Source of the DNA: Helicobacteraceae bacterium
Lineage (GTDB): Bacteria > Campylobacterota > Campylobacteria > Campylobacterales > SZUA-545
Length of the DNA: 7,366 bases
Assembly: GCA_031282285.1 (NCBI GenBank)
Contig: JAITEA010000022.1
Span: 1 to 7,366 of the forward strand
Reading direction: 5' to 3'
Each line of letters begins with the position of its first letter. The first letter of the stretch is position 1. This document shows, one piece after another, positions 5,444 through 7,366 of this stretch. The notes under the pieces were generated by a model. It was not told where the DNA came from and searched no databases. It worked only from the letters and a program-made list of their open reading frames with translations. The translations under genes were made by a program, and so were the position numbers.

Positions 5444-6133
5444 ATGGCAAAAGAGGCTGTTGAACTAAGAGAGGTCGAGGTCGAGTTTAGCGTCTTGACG
5501 CGCGCGCTACATTGGATTCGCTTCGTCGCTATCGTCGCGCTGACGATCACGGGCTTTTATATCGGCGCCGTTTTCGTAGCGCCCGCCGTTTCGGGCGAAC
5601 CCAACCTTTTCCTGAACGCGAGAATGCGTATGTGGCACGAGATATTCGGCTTTGTGCTCGTGGCGATCACGCTGTTTAAGATTTACTACTTTTTCGCCTC
5701 CAAAAACAAGGCGGAGAGATTGGAGCGCGGCTCGTTTGGCGACGCGCTAAGCCCCAAAGTCTGGATTAACCAGCTTAAATACTATCTGCTGATCGGCAAG
5801 CACCCGCATCTAAAGGGCGTGTATAACCCGCTGCAGTTCGTAGCCTACGCGGGGCTGTACATCGTATTTGTACTGCTCTGCCTGACGGGGCTGATCTTGT
5901 ATGTTCACACATATCACGAGGGGCTTGGCGGCTTGCTCTACGGCGCGTTGCGTCCTTTTGAGGTTCTGATGGGCGGGCTTGCCAATGTGCGGACGATCCA
6001 CCATATCCTGATGTGGGTTTTGATCATATTCCTGCCCGTGCATGTCTATATGGTGATCTTCAACTCGCTCAAGGGCAAAGAGGGCGCGCTGGACTCTATC
6101 TTAAGCGGTATCAAGTTCCGAAAGAAACATTGA
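5444..6133 (+). CDS. hydC: Hydrogenase cytochrome b subunit HydC
   Basis: The 229-residue integral membrane protein takes electrons from HydA and reduces the quinone pool (menaquinone in this phylum). Four membrane helices are visible at about 27-48, 65-84, 130-153 and 184-207. Histidines 23 (A-L-H-W), 65 (M-W-H-E), 186 (T-I-H-H) and 200 (P-V-H-V-Y) lie at the places expected for the two heme b ligands; they correspond closely to the ligands described for Wolinella succinogenes HydC. His187 is an alternative to 186. The ATG follows hydB by 11 bases, and its AAGGAGG site (5431-5437) overlaps the hydB stop codon, pointing to coupled expression. The C-terminus is basic (K-F-R-K-K-H), consistent with a cytoplasmic end. 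Family length is normal. Confidence 0.95.
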   Translation: MAKEAVELREVEVEFSVLTRALHWIRFVAIVALTITGFYIGAVFVAPAVSGEPNLFLNARMRMWHEIFGFVLVAITLFKIYYFFASKNKAERLERGSFGDALSPKVWINQLKYYLLIGKHPHLKGVYNPLQFVAYAGLYIVFVLLCLTGLILYVHTYHEGLGGLLYGALRPFEVLMGGLANVRTIHHILMWVLIIFLPVHVYMVIFNSLKGKEGALDSILSGIKFRKKH

Positions 6134-6137
6134 TCGC

Positions 6138-6677
6138 TTGAAGATACTTTTGCTTGGCATCGGCAACATAATGTTCTCCGACGAAGGCGTCGGAGTTCAT
6201 TTGAGCCGACTGATTAAACGCAAATACCGCTTCGTATCCGCCGAACATACGATCGAGATTATCGACGGCGGAACGCTGGCGCAACTGCTTACGCCCATTA
6301 TCGCCCAATACGACTACTGCGTGATCTTCGACTGCGTAAGCGCCGATAACGCCGCGATCGGCGATGTTTTTTTCTTCGATTACGAGGATATGCCCCGCGG
6401 CGTGCGCTGGCAGGGCAGCGCGCACGAGGTCGAGATGCTCCAGACGCTGGCTATGATGGATCTGCTAGGCGACCGCCCCAAAACCAAGATTATCGGTATT
6501 ATCCCGCGGGTAGTCGGCGGTACCACGCTGCAGATGACCGAAAGTACGCAAAAAGGCGCCGTTTTGATGGAGCAAACGCTGATAACCCACTTAAAAGAGC
6601 TTGGCGTAGAGGCTAAGATCGTCGATCCAGATATAACTATTCAGCAAGTCGCCGACGAGTTTGGACGGGAACAATGA
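6138..6677 (+). CDS. hydD: Hydrogenase maturation endopeptidase HydD
   Basis: The 179-residue protein belongs to the HyaD/HybD/HycI peptidase family, which removes the C-terminal peptide of the large subunit once nickel has been inserted. The N-terminal family block is clear: G-I-G-N-I-M-F-S-D-E-G-V-G-V (7-20). The three nickel-sensing ligands known from E. coli HybD (Glu16, Asp62, His93) correspond to Glu16, Asp65 and His96 here. Its substrate should be the tail after His553 of HydB. The start is TTG at 6138, four bases after the hydC stop. Only a weak purine-rich stretch (AAAGAAA) precedes it, so translation probably depends on coupling to hydC. An in-frame ATT three codons upstream is a less likely start. 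It ends in an ATGA overlap with the next gene. Confidence 0.94.
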   Translation: MKILLLGIGNIMFSDEGVGVHLSRLIKRKYRFVSAEHTIEIIDGGTLAQLLTPIIAQYDYCVIFDCVSADNAAIGDVFFFDYEDMPRGVRWQGSAHEVEMLQTLAMMDLLGDRPKTKIIGIIPRVVGGTTLQMTESTQKGAVLMEQTLITHLKELGVEAKIVDPDITIQQVADEFGREQ

Positions 6678-7366
6678 TCTTGGCTTTTGAGTTTGAGTAT
6701 GCGGCGCGAAACGCCGTTTTAGAGAACTTTTTGCGCGCGATCGCTTCCGAGGCGAAACGCGAGTTTTATATCAAAAAACAAAACGAAACGATAACGCTCT
6801 TTGCGCGCGGCGACGCGGACGAGCTGAAAGCCTTTAGCGATCTCTTAGCCGCCGAGCTGCCGCTGTCGATCTTTCTGCGCGCCGCCTCCGCCAAAGCCGT
6901 TTTGGAGTGGAAGCCGGACGAAGCGAGCGAGATCGAGCCTTGCGAAGCGGTTATCGGCTTTACGCCCAAATCGCTGGCGCTTGCCGCGCAAAGCGGCGAT
7001 TTTACGATCGCGCCGGAGATAGGCAGAGGCGCCAACCTTACGGGTATGCCGCCGATTGACGATCTTATAACCGCTTTGCGCGAGCAAGGGCGCGTCGAGA
7101 TCGCGGGCAAATACGCCCTGTCGTTGCCGGACGAACGCTTTTGCGACCAAAACGCCGTAATTATGCCGACCGACATCGGCTTTGTGGCGAATATTGCAAT
7201 CGCCAAAGAGGAGGATATCGCCGCGCTTGGCGCGCTGGAGCGACCGATCGTGAGGCTTCCTATCAATATGATCTTTGCCGCCGCCTATCCAGACGCGCCG
7301 CGTATAACGAGTGTCGCGCTCGCGGGCGATCTATATCTGTGCCTTTTGTCAAGAAAGCTCGCGGAG
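6674..7366 (+). CDS. hydE: HydE-like protein, HypF-related (3' end outside the window)
   Basis: ATG at 6674 overlaps the hydD stop in ATGA, and the frame stays open for 231 codons to the window end. Position directly after hydD matches hydE of Helicobacter pylori and Wolinella, whose precise role is not settled to my knowledge. Residues 1-75 have an acylphosphatase-like rhythm (hydrophobic strand, helix, then G-D-A-D-E-L-K-A-F with E-L-P-L). Residues about 160-195 resemble the start of a YrdC fold (A-V-I-M-P-T-D-I-G-F), followed by E-R-P-I-V-R-L, a pattern seen in HypF. HypF's zinc-finger cysteines between these parts are missing: only Cys90, Cys157 and Cys223 occur. The usual K-x-R carbamoyl-adenylation motif is not visible either. 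A Kae1-like domain could follow beyond the window. I see it as a HypF-related protein that has probably lost chemistry; the symbol rests mainly on gene order. Confidence 0.65.
   Translation, partial: MILAFEFEYAARNAVLENFLRAIASEAKREFYIKKQNETITLFARGDADELKAFSDLLAAELPLSIFLRAASAKAVLEWKPDEASEIEPCEAVIGFTPKSLALAAQSGDFTIAPEIGRGANLTGMPPIDDLITALREQGRVEIAGKYALSLPDERFCDQNAVIMPTDIGFVANIAIAKEEDIAALGALERPIVRLPINMIFAAAYPDAPRITSVALAGDLYLCLLSRKLAE

Noticed and set aside
6766..7266. Minus-strand open frame of 166 codons at the right end
   Set aside because: It is antisense to the hydE-like gene, which continues the operon with an ATGA overlap. The shadow is rich in Ser and Ala and has no motif.

Overview
The window most likely comes from a member of the Campylobacterota (epsilonproteobacteria), and one unusually GC-rich for that group. 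The evidence is the hydrogenase gene order hydA-hydB-hydC-hydD-hydE, the long N-terminal extension before the Tat motif of HydA, and the histidine pattern of HydC. Codon use is strongly biased to GCG, CGC, ATC and AAA and looks uniform across all genes, so nothing in the main operon looks recently acquired. No database search could be run; family calls come from motifs read in the translations.

Left end (1-1088): the 3' end of a DUF1266-type protein gene runs into a low-complexity pyrimidine tract and stops there. About 736 bases without a gene follow. This stretch holds several short repeat or hairpin elements: a C4TC6TC4 mirror repeat, two forward copies and one inverted copy of a 'CGTCATT...ATCCAT' element, a C6/G6 hairpin with a third G6 run, and an AT-rich segment with two small hairpins. 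I found no convincing gene or RNA gene in it.

Middle (1089-2557): hypC and hypD lie on the minus strand and overlap by 20 bases. Their products assemble the Fe(CN)2CO part of the hydrogenase active site. A 106-base divergent intergenic region separates them from the hydrogenase structural genes. It carries a perfect TATAAT on the minus strand, a near-consensus TATAAG on the plus strand, and a 9-bp inverted repeat that puts the same TTCACAGGA leader in front of both hypC and hydA.

Right part (2558-7366): a tightly packed plus-strand operon. HydA is the Tat-exported Fe-S small subunit with a C-terminal membrane anchor. HydB is the NiFe large subunit. HydC is a di-heme cytochrome b that passes electrons to quinone. 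HydD is the endopeptidase that trims the HydB C-terminus. A fifth gene, cut by the window end, looks HydE-like. Together they encode a periplasm-facing, membrane-bound group 1 uptake [NiFe] hydrogenase that feeds electrons from H2 into anaerobic or microaerobic respiration. Its small subunit lacks the two extra cysteines of oxygen-tolerant enzymes, so standard oxygen sensitivity is expected.

The operon is textbook. The parts most worth a second look are the HydE-like protein, which resembles a degenerate HypF with acylphosphatase-like and YrdC-like regions, the clustered repeats upstream of hypD, and the strong excess of the palindrome CGATCG.
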